From Cloeon dipterum (lineage: Eukaryota > Arthropoda > Insecta > Ephemeroptera > Baetidae): DNA of 64,000 bases. Location of the stretch: NCBI RefSeq assembly GCF_949628265.1, contig NC_088786.1, positions 28,231,681 through 28,295,680 of the forward strand. Reading direction: 5' to 3'. This document shows positions 49,801 through 63,204 of the stretch, piece after piece (within the stretch, counting starts at the first letter, position 1; each line of letters begins with the position of its first letter). A model generated the notes under the pieces. It was not told where the DNA came from, made no database searches, and saw nothing but the letters and a program-made list of their open reading frames with translations. A program made the translations under genes and the position numbers.

Positions 49801-52379
49801 CTGATACTTCCAATTAGTTCCACTCTAACTTAGCAAGAGCCGCATACCCCATAAAAAGCCAAATCTAATAAAATCCAATGTTCATGGGACGATTAAACAT
49901 TTTATTAAAATAAATGTCTAGCATATTTCCTGAAGGTGTGGCGAATAATTGCGTTGGAAATTACATTTTGCCTTTAAAGGTGAGCTATTTTAGTGCGGTA
50001 AATTAACAAAATTGCTCTGCGCACCGCTTTGAAATTTTTATCTCATTGTCAGAGGAATAAAGTCGTTTTGTCACCTCAAATAAGGATTAAAATTATTAAT
50101 TGCCAATTCATATTGAAAAGATATATTCAACAGATATAACCCTAATTGAACTATAGTTGTGCCTACTATTTTCGTCTGTCCACAGCAGCCATGAATTAAG
50201 GCTGCCGTTTATAGCAGGAAAAATAAACAATTTTGTTAAGCAAAGAGCGGTGTTTAACTCTTCTTCTATGAATGAATCCTCGAGTGCCTCCTCTTCTATT
50301 AAAAAAATCAATTTTCTCCAACTGCTCCATTCAATACATTCTCTGTTTACAAAATTTTACTCCCTTTTTGTGTCAGCTGAGTCAGAAAAACTCAAGGCTG
50401 TTAAACTCTCGTAAATAAATCACTTAAGGGGCGCGCAGGTTATTGGTTTTATTTTCGCGAGCCGCCCACCGCTGCCTTGGTGCATGCAGCACGGGACACT
50501 TGCGAATGGGCAGCAAAGCGAGTGCTCGGCATTCGAAAGTGAACCATTTTTTGACCTAGACACCAATCCGCCGATTATGTATCTATCTGATTTGGACGCA
50601 AGTGGGTGGCTCGGAGTCGGAGTAGGTGGATGCTGATTAAATCAAACAAAACAATTTGGCAAGGATTTACTGGAAAATCGGAGCGAGCTTGGCGATGGGA
50701 AGACTGGGTTGTTGGCCCGAGACGCAGATCCGCTTGGTCCTGCTCCAACGCAAAGGTCTCCCTCGGTGGACTGACCTTGCCAGGGTCCACGTGCTATGCA
50801 GGACAGCTCGATTCTGCTCCACTTGGGCGAAAGGTCATGAGTGGATGCCAAGCAAATCACTCTTGTTTTTGTTCAGCGGCGACCTTTGCGTCGCATTCCT
50901 CGAACTGACCCACCCGCAAGGTGTCAGTCGCAGGTGGCGAATAGGCATAGACACACCCTCGACGTACTTTCGGCCGACGGCGGAGATTGTCTATTGAGCC
51001 TTGCACAAAGGAGTAATAAAATTGGAGGCTGCACCTTTGTCCAAATTGGCCATCAAATCGAACGGTCTCTCATTTATCATTTTACTTAATTAAACGCAGG
51101 CTTTAACTTGTTACGAATGAAACTCTAATTGGGATCTGGTACGTGGGTTTGAATATTGCACTTGTATCGAGGAATAATGTAATGCTCATTGCTAAGCTCT
51201 TGCGCAAGCAGCAACTCGCGTAACGCGAAAAATTCTGGAATAAGCTTGTACTATATGAGAGTTAGTTATAAATTATGAAATACCATTAAAGGATTATTCA
51301 AATTAAAATTTTTAGGGGTTCGTTTATGTAGATTGCCTCAAATGTCAGCGAGTAAACTTTTAAATTTCCTTGGTCAAAATAAACAAATTCGAACATGCTA
51401 GAATATGTGTCCTTTAACCGTTGTAAGCAAATAAGGAAAACAGGTTTTTTAAAAAAAATCACGAATGAAGCTTTGTTTGAAGATGGGATGTTTGCAAAAT
51501 AAAGCGAATTTTCCTCATTCTCTCTCTTTGTTCGTATTTGATTCTCTGAATTTCCCTGCAAAGTCCATCAATGAAATAAAGAGAGTTGGTTTATTCAAAT
51601 TAGGATTTTAAGTGTTTTAAGTCAACAGATTGCTATATTGAGCCTCAAACCCATTTTTTATTCACTATTTCAGAGACTGAATTCTTAAATTTATTATACT
51701 ATTTAAAGACTTAGGCTCGAGCCAAGTACAGACAATCTTCATCACACGTTTTTCCATGTATACATAGTACTAAACTAAACGTTGTAAAATAAGGAAATGG
51801 TTTGAAAAACAAATAATGATGCTTTGTTTAAAGATGGGATGCTTGTGAATTGTTCTCATTCTCTCTCTTTATTCGCACTTTTGATTCTCCGAATTTCCCT
51901 ACGTGCAAAGTCCAGAAAGGAAAAAAGGGTGCAATTACCCAGGAAAAGGCGGGGAAATTCGCGTGAGAACGCACTCGGACTCAATCTGCTAGAGGTGTGT
52001 AATCATGCAGGCGCGAATTGTGCCTAACAGTTGTTGTTTGCTGACATTAATTGCGGGCTGCTTTCGGAGAAATCCGCCTGCGCACACAATAATACACACA
52101 CGCGGTGGATTAATACGCGCGCGTATAATGTGTAATGGTCACCCACGAGCCGTGAGCTCGTCGAGCGGAGTTTGGTTGAGCGGAGAAAGTGCGGCGCGCG
52201 GCGAGTGCAACGAGAGTGAGAGTGGCAGGGCGAGGAGAGCACCACGCCCTGGCCCAAATCCGCGCACGCAGGAAGGAATCAAATCAAACACTGACCTGGG
52301 CATCGGCGCTGGCACTGGAGAACGGCGCGCTGGACAGGTGCAGCAGCAGCAGCGACAGCAGTCGCCAACCTGCCGCCAT
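34859..52379 (-). CDS. Secreted ADAMTS-type zinc metalloprotease without thrombospondin repeats
   Basis: Fourteen coding exons: 52379-52296, 42634-42550, 42058-41745, 40746-40413, 40253-40103, 39762-39633, 39570-39428, then 38670-38618 or 38391-38336, 37155-37029, 36969-36805, 36325-36199, 36134-35869, 35664-35474 and 35031-34859. All phases agree; the product is 780 or 781 residues. Exon 1 is a signal peptide (WRLLSLLLLHLSSAPFSSA). A propeptide follows, with furin-type sites RTKRS and RFRRD. The reprolysin domain starts near APYVIYPEILVIVDYDGY and holds the zinc site HEVGHLLGAVHD (split by an intron) and a Met-turn FIMS. Next come the Cys-rich region (VLPGKLLSLDAQC to CGDGQSCLNGRC), a Thr-rich linker and a C-terminal Cys module ending CGSYYIKKHCCASM, which resembles a PLAC domain. 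There are no thrombospondin type 1 repeats. It should cut extracellular matrix or cell-surface proteins; the substrate is unknown. Drosophila stall or an AdamTS gene could be the ortholog. Confidence 0.93.
35474..35664 (-). repeat. Thr-rich mucin-like linker of the protease
   Basis: This exon encodes a threonine-rich stretch (TTTKSTTTTTTTTF and neighbours) between the Cys-rich region and the C-terminal Cys module. Such tracts are usually O-glycosylated and extended. It occupies the place where ADAMTS proteases normally have their spacer and thrombospondin repeats. Confidence 0.85.
38336..38391 (-). other. Protease mutually exclusive exon, copy B
   Basis: This 56-base exon has the same entry and exit phases as copy A and encodes KLDMCRRQYANDNCNRGTA. 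It aligns with copy A over DMCRR and GTA and keeps both cysteines, with one more residue between them. Acceptor CTTGCAG and donor GTAGGT are good. Including both copies adds 109 bases and shifts the frame, and skipping both shifts it too. Confidence 0.88.
38618..38670 (-). other. Protease mutually exclusive exon, copy A (51-base class)
   Basis: This 53-base exon completes the AA left by exon 39570-39428 and encodes KYDMCRRRKGGRCTKGTA, ending with one base that completes Gly in GFAYVGGAC. Acceptor and donor (GTACGTGG) are good. It lies in the catalytic domain, before the exon with the first two zinc ligands. Confidence 0.88.
51421..51575. repeat. Direct repeat, copy 1
   Basis: This segment shares a colinear series of blocks with 51780-51921: AATAAGGAAA, GCTTTGTTT, AGATGGGATG, CTCATTCTCTCTCTTT, GAATTTCCCT and GCAAAGTCCA. 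The blocks are separated by small insertions and deletions, showing an old local duplication about 350 bases apart. Confidence 0.75.
51780..51921. repeat. Direct repeat, copy 2
   Basis: This is the second copy of the block series in 51421-51575, in the same orientation and order. It has no open frame in common with the first copy, so the duplication is of non-coding DNA. Confidence 0.75.
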
Positions 52380-52400
52380 CGTGGCTCTCGACTCTGTGGA

Positions 52401-52416
52401 CAACAACAACAACAAC
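52401..52416. repeat. (CAA)5 tract before the signal-peptide exon
   Basis: Five CAA units read as GTT repeats on the minus strand and form part of the polypyrimidine-like tract before the acceptor (GTCCACAG) of the protease exon 52393-52296. Confidence 0.8.
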
Positions 52417-55400
52417 GTTAGGTCAAAAGTTGCGCTGAGTTATGGGTGCTGCGAAGCAAAACAAAAAACGTGCAGGGAACTTGGTATAAAGTGAATGTTA
52501 TGTTGAGTGCTCAAGTTGGAACAGATATCAGTCTGTTTATAGAACAATCAAACAGTTTCGTCATGGAATAGTAAAATTAATAGAATTATTCAGGTCTCAT
52601 TATTTCGGCAATTTTACCCTAAAATGGATACCCTCCTCTTCAGGGGGTTGCAAAGTTTAAAAATAGTGAAACATGTATCATATAATTATGAGATTTAATC
52701 GATTTAAAATGAAATTTACATTTTGATTTTTATATTTCTGATTTTCCAGGTAAAATTTTCGTTTGAAAATTAAATGGAGATTTTTGTATCTTTCTTCTTA
52801 ATTGTATTGCAGTTTTTATTCAGTCACATTCAGAAAAATTCGTATCTTTCCCCCTTTTTTGATTCAATACGATGCATAGAAAAATTTTACTTGAAGCCCT
52901 GCTAAACAAAAATAGTAACGAAAATATACATTTCTTTTCAAATTGGTCCACATTTATACATCTCTGCTTTTTGAAATAGCCCACTTCTTACAATCGCTAA
53001 ATAGTTCTCTTTAGAATTGTTCCATAAAATGTAAAATTTGCTATCTTTAGTTCTTTATTTATGGTTTATGAGTTGGCATATTGCTTATATCCAATAAATT
53101 TGATTATAAAATGAAAGATGGAAAAATGTAACGTTTTTCAATGAATATACATTGTGATTTAATTTGTTATATTTACTATAAACAATGAAAATCGTGCAAT
53201 TGAAATCCTGTCTCTAAATTAATTAGAATAAAACAGATTCCTCATCAAGTGTTTGTATGTTAATGACATTTCCGCAATCTCTCAGCGTATTCAAATGAAA
53301 CAAATAGAAATTTGTAGTCAGAAGTATACAGACTTGAACATTTAACATAAAGTGTCAACGACTTTTTCCCCTGACGACGCTTTTCCTTTCTATGCTCGCT
53401 CTTTTTGTCCAGGCTGTGAAGAAAGAAAAGCAGCAGTTTTCACTTTCGATTGGTAGCATTTCTTATTGGGCAATTGCTTTTTAAGTGAAAGAAAGAAAGA
53501 CTTTGGTGTCATATACATATATTCGTTGCACTGCATTGTGTTTGCGCAAAAAGGCGTCGCAACAACATCATTAGTTACCGCGCTCTGTTCCTTTCTTTAT
53601 TCTCTCAGCGGCTACTAAATAAAATCCCTCTTCATGACAGCAGCACACACATTCATTTTATTGCCGTGCATTTAGCGCGCGCGGAGACAATTTTCTATCT
53701 CTCTCACTTATGATTGCCCCGCAGGCCGACAAGTGCTGGAAAAAACGTGCAACAATCTTGATCGATTGGCAAGGTCGCGCATAGAAGAGAGAAGGCGCGG
53801 TGGGGCGAAAAATCAATATCATTAATCAGTAGCAAAGGGCATTTCCTTTTCTCTCTCTCGTCTGACTTTTGCCGGTGATTCTGGTGCAGCATTCCAGCCT
53901 CTTTCCCTTGAAATGTGGAATGCCGCGCACGGCCTTGCTGTCGTGTTGCCATGACACCTGCTTTAACTATCATCAAATTGTCAGCCCAGCAGTCACAACA
54001 TTGGGATTTCCGTTGCAAATCACGAAATATAACGCTCACCAGATGGTCTGTGAGCTGGGAGTCAGAGGTCAAAGGCAGCGACAATCTGCCAAAATCTGAT
54101 GCTGCCTTCAGATTGCGTCTTTCATTGAAGGTTTGAGATGGCTCATCAAAACAGTCGTGATCTTCAAATATATTTTAATAGTATTGAACATCCTTGCTCA
54201 CTCTCGCAGCATTGTGAGTTTTAGTATTTCAATTTTATATTCAGGCCAAAGGACAGTCGAGTGAATCTCTGAATTTCACAACATTTACCGCATTTTCGCT
54301 GCAAAATATTAAGTGTTCACTTTCGAGCGAAAAGCGAGCGGGCAGCTCAACTTGTTGCTCCCAATCAAGTTCATTGGATCAAGGATCTCCCCTGAACGAA
54401 AACAATTTTTTTCACCTTCTGCGACCCAGTCTCGATTTGCATGATTTATTCTCGACTCTTTGCGTGGGCGATAATCTTATCAGCATCCAACAATATTATT
54501 GCCACGACGCCTCTCGTGTACAGAATTTTTTTATCAGATCAAGGGGGAAAAGTCGTCGCCAGCTTGTTGAGCCAAAAGGGAGGAGTCGCAAATCAACTTT
54601 TCTGCACGCGGCTTAGAACAATAAAATCGGCGAATTAATTAGACGCCGCGAGTGCAGCTATGGTGCGGCGCGTGCATTTAATGGCGATTGCCTCATTCGA
54701 AGCGCAGGTGCCGATCGGTCTCGTAGTCTGCGTGTCTGTCAAGAGCGCAGAAAGCAAACGCGGAGGAAAATGAAAGTCGAGAGAGCACCCACTTGCACTC
54801 TCGCTCCCAACGCAACAAATTATGTATCAACGCCGCGTGACCGCTTTCTGCGACACGGCTGCCAAATCGGGAGCGTGCGTGTGTAATTTCATCGTCAATA
54901 TGCAAACTGTCAATTATGCACTCTCATTATGAGCACTAAAGGGCAACTTCCAGCCAGGAACAGGGGAATGAATTGGCAATTAGGTTAAAAGTAAAATAAA
55001 TAAACGATGCAATTTGTGCGAAAAGATTTTCAAAAAGGCATGAGGAAAAATAGGAATTTATGTGAGCCAAATATTAGAATTAAGATGCAATAAGGTTAAT
55101 TTATAAATTTCCTCATGGAGCAAATGAAGATAAAAACTTTTGAGCAAAGGATTAGTGTCTGATTTCATATCTGTTCATTTAACTGGGCTGGAATAAATCA
55201 AAGATTTGTCAACAACCGCGACTACAATCGCTGTTTTGGCGCGGCCCAACCCACCGTGACCCCCCGGCGGATTGTGGCATTTACGCGCAAAAAGTCTTCT
55301 GTCATCGTGTTTGCACAAACGGCTGCAAATGTCACAGCGAAGAACCCACGACCCTTTGCGAGTGACGCAAGACAGTGGCGAAAACGCGCGGCGTTACTTC

Positions 55401-58400
55401 ACTTCAGATCCAGATTATTTAGCGCCGGTTAATTCAGATGCTCACGGGGTGTGAGAAAAAGAGAAGCGTTGAGGTAGAGCAGTGCACGCCGAAGGTGAAA
55501 CCAAAAGTGCTCCGAATGAGGCTGGTGTGAGAGAGGAGTCGCGGCTGAGAGTGACCCAGTGGCCTAGATCGCGGCCCCAGCCGGCCCAGCGGCCAGACCA
55601 CAGCTGATGGACGAGTAACACACAAGCCAAACGACAAGATCTCTCGGTAATTTCATCTCGCAAGGGAAAAAGTGAAATTGGTAAACGTCGTCCACGCAAA
55701 TATGTGCATTAGCCAAACCACACAAAAAAGCAAATTAAAAATATTGTCGGCATATGGAAACCGCAAGCTGGCGTTAATTCCTAGACGAATTTAAATATCT
55801 AAAATTCATTTTATAATTTTGTGGGTGCGTGATAATTTAAAAAAGCCACCCCTTTAATTAGTTTCCTTTAAAAATTTCAAATATCGGAAGACCGTTTTGA
55901 ATGCCAATTTTCTTTAAGCGTTGGAGAGCATAATTTAAAATGTTAACACTTAAAATGACGAAAATATTACTTCTGGTTGCAATGAACTAGAGCACAAAGT
56001 GCTCGAAAAACAATTTAAAATAAGAGCTTTTTGCGCACGCGATCGTGACTGCTATTTATTGCAAAATTAATTGCGCTCACTGAAACTCTCTCAAGACGAT
56101 AATTTCGCACACTTTTGGTTTCAAGTGCCATTTTACACGCCCGGCGCTCACTTTCGTTTTCAAACTTCTTCTGTGGGCTGCTCATATTTTATCGGTAACA
56201 ACAACAATCAGTTTTAACTAACCAGGAAAAGCTGAACGCGCGCATTGCGTAAAGTCGAACCGTTTTTAATGACGCCAATTTGTTTGCCTTGCTACTTGCA
56301 ATAATCTCGTGTTTAAAAGAATGCGATAGGGAATAAAGACCTAAGGTTGAACCAATAGAAGAATAATTATTGCCTGTTACAAGTATACACAATGATGGTT
56401 AAACGGAACAACAGTTGGATAAAATAAATACAGTGTAAAGAGCTGTTAAAAATGTATTATAAAATTCCCAAGAATTAAATTTTATGTTTTATGTATCTCT
56501 CAAACTTGTAAAGTGCATGATATATGTTTTGGATACCCTCCAAAAAACAAGTCCTTGGAACATAATAATTTCGCAAAAAAAGAGTATAAGGGAATATACG
56601 CATATCATTCTCCGATTTCATTTTCGTCCGTATAACGACAATAATTTTCTCTACCTCCGTCGGTTCAATTAGAAGCGGTGTTTGTGTATGTTTTCAAGCC
56701 TCTCCATTCGTCACAGGCTTAGAGATATGGAGGGAATAATGTGAAAAGTGATTAAAAAGCATGATTTGTGCGTGAGAATGGGGCACGCGCGAGCTTTTCC
56801 ACGAGCTCGCCGTCTCGCTGGTCACCGAAATTGTTAAAATTCAAGGTTGATAGAAGAAAGGTCCATTCAAATGAGGCAGAGTTGGCCTGACGAGGCGATT
56901 TCTGCCGCAAATTGTCGCTCTCGGGGAATATACTAATGCAAATGCAACTTTCTTTTCAAGAACGGAATCCGTGAATAAATGTATTCTAGCGCTTGTACAA
57001 CACAAACTTGATATCAAAACCGACAATCAGCTGCGAACTGTAAACACACACTCAGATCTTTCTCCTGACTAGAGCAGCGGCGCAGGGAAATCACGGCAAA
57101 TTGCGTTTGGCGTACGAAAAAAACGAAGCTGGTCATTTTCAAGTAGGCGCTTCCTAATCCCAAGCAAACTCGTTGTTGCGACACGCCTGCGAATTTATCG
57201 CGCGAGTGCGAGGAAATATCATTAAAGGGTCCTTGACAGATTTTTCGGTCCGTCTTGATATTGGCACGCACGACAAAAAGGCCAAAATTACTAACCAATC
57301 TTTGCCACGAAATCGTCATTTCCCCAAAATAGCCATAATTCGGCAGGTGTCCTCCAAATACACGTATAGTCGTGTTTTCATATCAGCCAACGCGGGTCGT
57401 TTTGTAATAATTTTTATTTCGTTCGCTGCTTCATCATTGTCACTATTCGCGTGGATAGAGATTAAGGAAAAAAGAAAAATCGCTACAGTGCGGTCATTTT
57501 AAAAAATTAGCATATTTCGCCGAGCCTCCCATTGAGGAGCTGCAAAATTCTACTATGTAATCCTTCAGCTAGAGCTGCTAGGTCCATCAAACATCTTCAC
57601 AGATGCCTCTTGTAACTTGATATGAATTTAAAAAAATATATTTGAAAATAAATAAAAAGATCAATAACTTTCTCGTTTGGATAAAAGAAAAAGAAAAATG
57701 AATTCCAACTAATTCCTGCTTGGTCAACCAAACTGAACGGTTAGCTCTGGTGTCTTATTTCAATTGATGATATCCGTGAAATCAGTATAGTAGAAATACA
57801 AACGAGGCAAGTTGTTCATTCCTTAACGATATCCTTAAATTTGTGGTTCAGCATACTTTGTACACGAGCTTATGGTCCACAACTCCACAGTGAATCGCGA
57901 AGCCAATAAAGCCCGATTTGCGAGTGCTTTCGCGTAATTTATCGACTCTATATGGAGATGGAAAAGGAAGAACAAAGAGGCCGCGCGCGGCTCGTTTTAA
58001 TTCTGGCCTTGTGCCTTAATTATGAATTATCGCTCGCGCACACGTAATCCAGTGGCTGCGCGAAATAAATTCATAACGCGATCAACGCAGCCTTGCACTT
58101 TACTCGCACAGAGAGAGCAGACCAAATACTGCGTGCGTGTGACTCAATGAGTAACGAACGAACTCGCCGACGACGCCGACCGACCGACGAAGAAACACAA
58201 GCAACGGGGACGGCCTTCGTCGTCTCTTTCCACCGCGCCACAATCCCTTTTTCGCCGCCGTGTGCTGTGCGTACAACCTGCGATCCAATTTGATCTCGAC
58301 TGCAACACTCAATTGCTCAACTTCATCCTTGCTTCCTCCCTGCCGTAGACAGAGATAGTATTAAATTTTCTAGTTAACTTTTCAAAACAGTGCCAAAATC

Positions 58401-59704
58401 GCAGAAATTTGTTGCGATTTTTGATTCTGCAAAAAAAAAACAAATTTAATTTTTCTAGATCTGCACTCGTGATTTAAAAATATTTTCTTGATATTGGGAT
58501 ATAAAGATACCCAGTTCCAAAAAACAAGCGTTCCTCAGTTGCTATCTGCGCGCGGCAGCAACAACCTTGCTTTTTGCTCAACATTCGAATGTGTTAGCGT
58601 ATGATATGTAAATGGCTTTTCGCGGCGTGAAAAACGGCCCGGCGAGATATATGGGAAGCAGGTTTTTTTCCTGTGTCAGCCGCAAGATCATAATTTTTGA
58701 AAACGCCGAGCAGCTCAGCCAGCGAACACAAAAGCAGCGGCTTTCTCGCACCAAACACCGAGTGTTTTGGCGTTTCCAGTGCAGCGCAGCATTTTCCGCG
58801 CGTTCGACTCTCCGCGTGAACGCTCCAAATCGAGCAAGATGCAATCTTCGAAAGGCGAGGAAAGCTATACCGAACATGGACGCGAAAGAAACCAAAAGTG
58901 CGTAAAATTGCAGCTCGCACATTAGAAATGGAAACTTTCAGCTCTGATTCTCGCGGTTGCGAGTGCGTGCGATAGAGAGAATTATCAAATCAATTAGTAA
59001 GCCTGCGCTCGCAGCGGACAAACAGACGCAAATGGAGAGAATAATTTCTCTCAACCGCCTAGTTCGAACGCGATTACATCAATCGTGCAAAAGCGAGAGA
59101 CGTGCCAGGTAGGCAGTGAGAGTAATTGCGTGAATGTGACTGACTGACTGAATGCGAGTCAAGTGAGCGGAGTAAACAGCACGTGCGTGCCTCCCGCGCA
59201 CCCAATCCGAAATTTCAAACACCTGCGGCGGGCCACTCTCGTTGAGTGGCCAGGAAATAAGTCAACAATTATAAACGTCTCTTTGATCATTAGCAAATCA
59301 TACTAATTTTTAAATTTTTGCACAGCAAAATTTATTAGAATTTTTGTTTTTTAAAACGGAAAATTAAAACAAATCCATCTCGAAATGTGTCAAAAAATTT
59401 AAACAGGTAAAAATTTTGCGCCGAGATTTTTTTAATCCCTCTAAGATCAAGTTTTTCATTCAACTAAAATGAAAAGTTCAAAGCTAATGATCCTAAATAA
59501 TTTTGATGTTAAAAATAAAAAACATATAGAGCCGATGGTAGGTCACAATGTCAAGGTTCCTTCTTTAATCCCCACGATATTCTATGTGACAAAAATTGAA
59601 AAAAATGCTCATTGCTTCTAAGTTTCCAAATCCAAATTTAAAAAATACATTTTAGAGACTTCAACGCACGAATTTTCGTAAGTAAATAAGAAATCCGTAC
59701 TCAC

Positions 59705-59950
59705 AATCGGCGTCAGTAGTGAAAGTGGACAAATCCTGCGGATTCAGCAGCACCAATCAATAGTTTTGAAAAGCACTGTTCCCTCAGCAAAAAGCAAAAA
59801 CGAATGCAAGTCTGGACGCAAGGCTCGCGCATTGACTTTGTGAGTCGCACGGCGGACAAGCGAGCAGCACACACACTAAGCACTCAGGTGGCCAGACGCG
59901 GCTGGACTAGGCTGCTTTAATTGCGGCCCCCACTTCGTTCTCCCTCTTCG
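59705..59950 (-). other. Probable 5' UTR exon of the metalloprotease
   Basis: On the minus strand a strong donor (GCCGATT then GTGAGTACG) ends a GC-richer segment at 59705. Its natural partner is the acceptor next to the protease ATG exon at 52394, giving a 7.3-kb intron. The segment holds a short upstream ATG frame that stops before the donor. The left boundary in transcription is unknown, and another gene beyond the window could own this exon. Confidence 0.4.
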
Positions 59951-62900
59951 CCTGCCGAGCACGCTGCCCCACGTACACCAGGACCAGCGCCGCAGCCTCC
60001 ACCCACGACGCACGCTCGGCCGCCCCCGCGGAGGCCGCCGCTTTAATTAATTAGACAAACAATGCCAGCGCTTTACCGCATTGCTTCCCTGTTCGCTCAA
60101 ATTTGAATTGGCAATGCGTCTCGGCAAGGAGTTTGTTTTTATCCTTGTTTCTGATTTTATGAGGGGCTATAAATCGTCGATTTTTGTTGTTGCAAATAAA
60201 ATTTTATTGATTGTGTATTTTCATCCCATTTTCAAGGAAGTTTATTTATAGCACTGTAGCAAAAACTAAATTTAATCGGGATATATTTTCAAAATTTTTG
60301 TTAATTTTTATTGTTGGTCTGTGCCTTTTTTGAATGAAGCAGTTTTTTACTCTAGAATATTTCTGCCATAAATTTGATCAAATCATCATGAATGTTTTTA
60401 GTGTGATTCTTTAAGGTTTTAATTTTAACAGGTATAGCAAAAAAGTCAGTCTTTAAACTAAAATATCCAACACTATATTGAAAATTTGTATGCATTTACA
60501 GCAGAGGCGTTCTTGGATGAGTAATAAAACCATTTCTTTGATAGAATCACTGCGATTTCATTGAAGTTTTTGTCTCCTTGGTGCCTCAAGTGACGAATGT
60601 GCATTATTTGGTCAATGAGAGTGGTGGTGCCAAAAGCGGCGGACGAAAACCGAGTCAGCGTTTGGCCGCGTTTCAAGTTCGCCGGCTGATCTTATCGGTG
60701 TGGTTGCCCAGGGCCTCCGGTCTGGGCCAGAGAGCAAAGGGACGCCGCCGCCGGCTCCCTTGAATAACCCTTGGTGCGTTTCACGAACTGGGAAGAGGAC
60801 GTGATCCGAGCAGCGTGTGCCTATGCCACACGAGCCACCGGAGGTGTCACGTCCGCATTAATTAATTTGCATCAAAAGGCACAAATCATTGTTGTCTTTT
60901 GTTGCGGGTCGAATTTCAATCGACATCAATTTCATTTTCCGCTTGAGAAACATGAAAAATGCATTTCAAAAGCGACTTCCACCGTTTCAAAATCGAATGA
61001 TTGTTAACTGCAAAGTAGGTCGTTAAGGATAGATTGTAATCTTTTGCCGCAGACGCACGGCTTCTTTGAAATATTTTCGTACTTTAGGCAGTTATTCATT
61101 TGCACGCGGTGTTTATCTGGCAAAAGCGCGAGACATATTTTTCGCAGCGGTCTCTCTCCCTCTGTCCCATAAATTGTCTTGGCCGGCACGTGATTTTTTC
61201 GCTATTTCTCTTCTCCTCTGCGCCGAGGCTTACACAGTTCGAGTTGCATAAAAAGACGGCGACTTCTCAAAAGATTTTTTGCATCGCTGCGGCGACGCGG
61301 AGGATAAATTTCCCGCTGATTGGTGCCCAAAATTTTGCATAACGAGCAGAGTGCGTGGAGGGACAAATAAGCGGCTTACGACCCAAAGTGAATTATCAAT
61401 CGGTAAATCATAGAATTTGCGGCGGATTTGGTTTGATCGTCATCACCGAAGTTTCGTGAAACCACTCCCACTAGACAAAGTGCCCATAGAGCAAAAAAAA
61501 GGAGGAGAGAGAGAGATACCCGATGGCAAAAAATTTCAATTCATGCTGCGTTCTTTCAAATTTAGTGGTCCTGTCAAGAAATTAAAATTGAAAAATTTAC
61601 ATGATCTTTGAACTACAGGGATAAGACAGATGTTGTTGAAGATGTCAAGCATTGTGTGTCATCTTTTCAGTCTTGCAAAACTCCTTACCACGTGAGGTAT
61701 TTTCTTGGGAAGAATAAAGTTTAAAATTTTACGAACGCGCGTAAAGTGAGATTAGCTTTTTTTACAAGGGATACAATGCTAGAATTTTAATCGCCGGGAA
61801 ACACCCCACAAATCTTTCGCAGAAATCCAGTTTGCATAGTGTTCTAAGTATGAGCGACTTGGATTCTTTCCACTTTTTTTCTCTTTTTTACGGCTTACAC
61901 GTTGCTCAACCCCGGCGAGCTCGCCGGACTGATGGCACAAAAGATGTGAGAAGAGATGAAAAAAGGTGCTTCGCGTTTGCATTTTAAACGGACCTGACAG
62001 ACATGTATTGGTTTTTATTGCCGGTCGCGCGTCTCATATTTTACGCTAATTCCGCTTTGACTAATGCACGCCGCTGATGTCATCTCCCTCTTTGTCGTGC
62101 GTCCTGGGAAAGGCGGCATCTTTTTGACTCGGGTTCGATCTCTCGGCCACGCGGTGACCATATACAGGGGCTGTGGCCAGCTGCACTTTGCAAATTCGGA
62201 GCTCGGCCGGCCGACTGGCGGGATCAGTGAACTTTGAGCGGCCGAAACGGTGCGCTCATTGTCAGCAAACATTCCCTGCTGACGGCCTGCCTCGTTCGTT
62301 CAACATGCAAATCGCATTGTTCTTTTGTGCTGTCTCGGCGAAAGTAGCCTCAGCTCGGTGCGCGGATAATTGAGCAACAAATTTACATCACCGCGCACTC
62401 TACAGTTAAACGGGCAGAAAAAGAGCAGCAGACGAGATCTGGCCACACAAAAGGGCAATTAAAAATCAATGTTCGTCGCTGCCTTTTTTTCTCTCTCTCT
62501 CTTGGCGATGTAAAGCAGAAAATCGGTTTCCTTGTGGCGCGGCTGGGGCGCTCCTCGGAATCCACAGATGCACGTCGCTGCACCTGCCAATCGCTATTGT
62601 TGCCGGATTTCAGGAATCTGTCTCTATCGAATACGACCAGAAATGTCCTATCAAATTCTCTTCTATCTGCTAAATTATTAATGATTGGAGAAATTTTGTT
62701 CCTAAAAGTTGAGTCGCGAGTCGAGCACGTTGCACGTTGGTGCGAGAAAAGAACATAAACTCGCGTTTTAAGTGGAGCTGGCGCGAAGAACAGTTTCTCG
62801 TCGGCTCGGAAATTTGCATCTTTGCCGTCGCTGGAGCATTCTTGTTCTTTCCCCGTGCTGGCATAATACGCTTCGCATGTAATTCAGCGGCAGGCGGTTG

Positions 62901-63204
62901 CATTCCCGAAACCAGTTTGACGCTGAGAGAGGATGCGATTCAGTTTCCTCTTGGGTAAAACTTCACTGACAATAAGTACGTTTCGATTAGAGACCGCGTC
63001 TATGATCGGTGGCAACGCAGAAAGAGAGAGATATGCACAGATGCTTTCTCTCGAGCGAACGATTCTCGCCTGGCACGGCCGACACCCGTTTCCTCATTCG
63101 CGTCCCTAATGCAACTTGCTTCCTCTTTCTCCTCACAATCAGTGCAACTCAAGTTTGAAATTTTCAAATTGGGAAAGAAATTTAATGAATATAACAATTT
63201 CAAT

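Larger units (their letters stand above)
42635..52295 (-). other. First coding intron of the metalloprotease (about 9.7 kb)
   Basis: The intron separates the signal-peptide exon from the propeptide. I see no coding exon on either strand with family resemblance. It contains many mixed AT-rich and GA/CT-rich stretches, such as the region 43100-45300 and 48600-49100, and a local duplication near 51.4-51.9 kb. Large first introns often carry enhancers, but I have no direct evidence of regulatory function here. Confidence 0.7.

Noticed and set aside
55470-55500. A GTTGAGGTAG string resembling the let-7 seed region.
   Set aside because: The following bases do not match let-7 and no complementary arm forms a microRNA hairpin nearby.
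62137-62155. GGTTCGATCTC resembling a tRNA B box.
   Set aside because: No A box, no cloverleaf arms and no T tract at the right distance.
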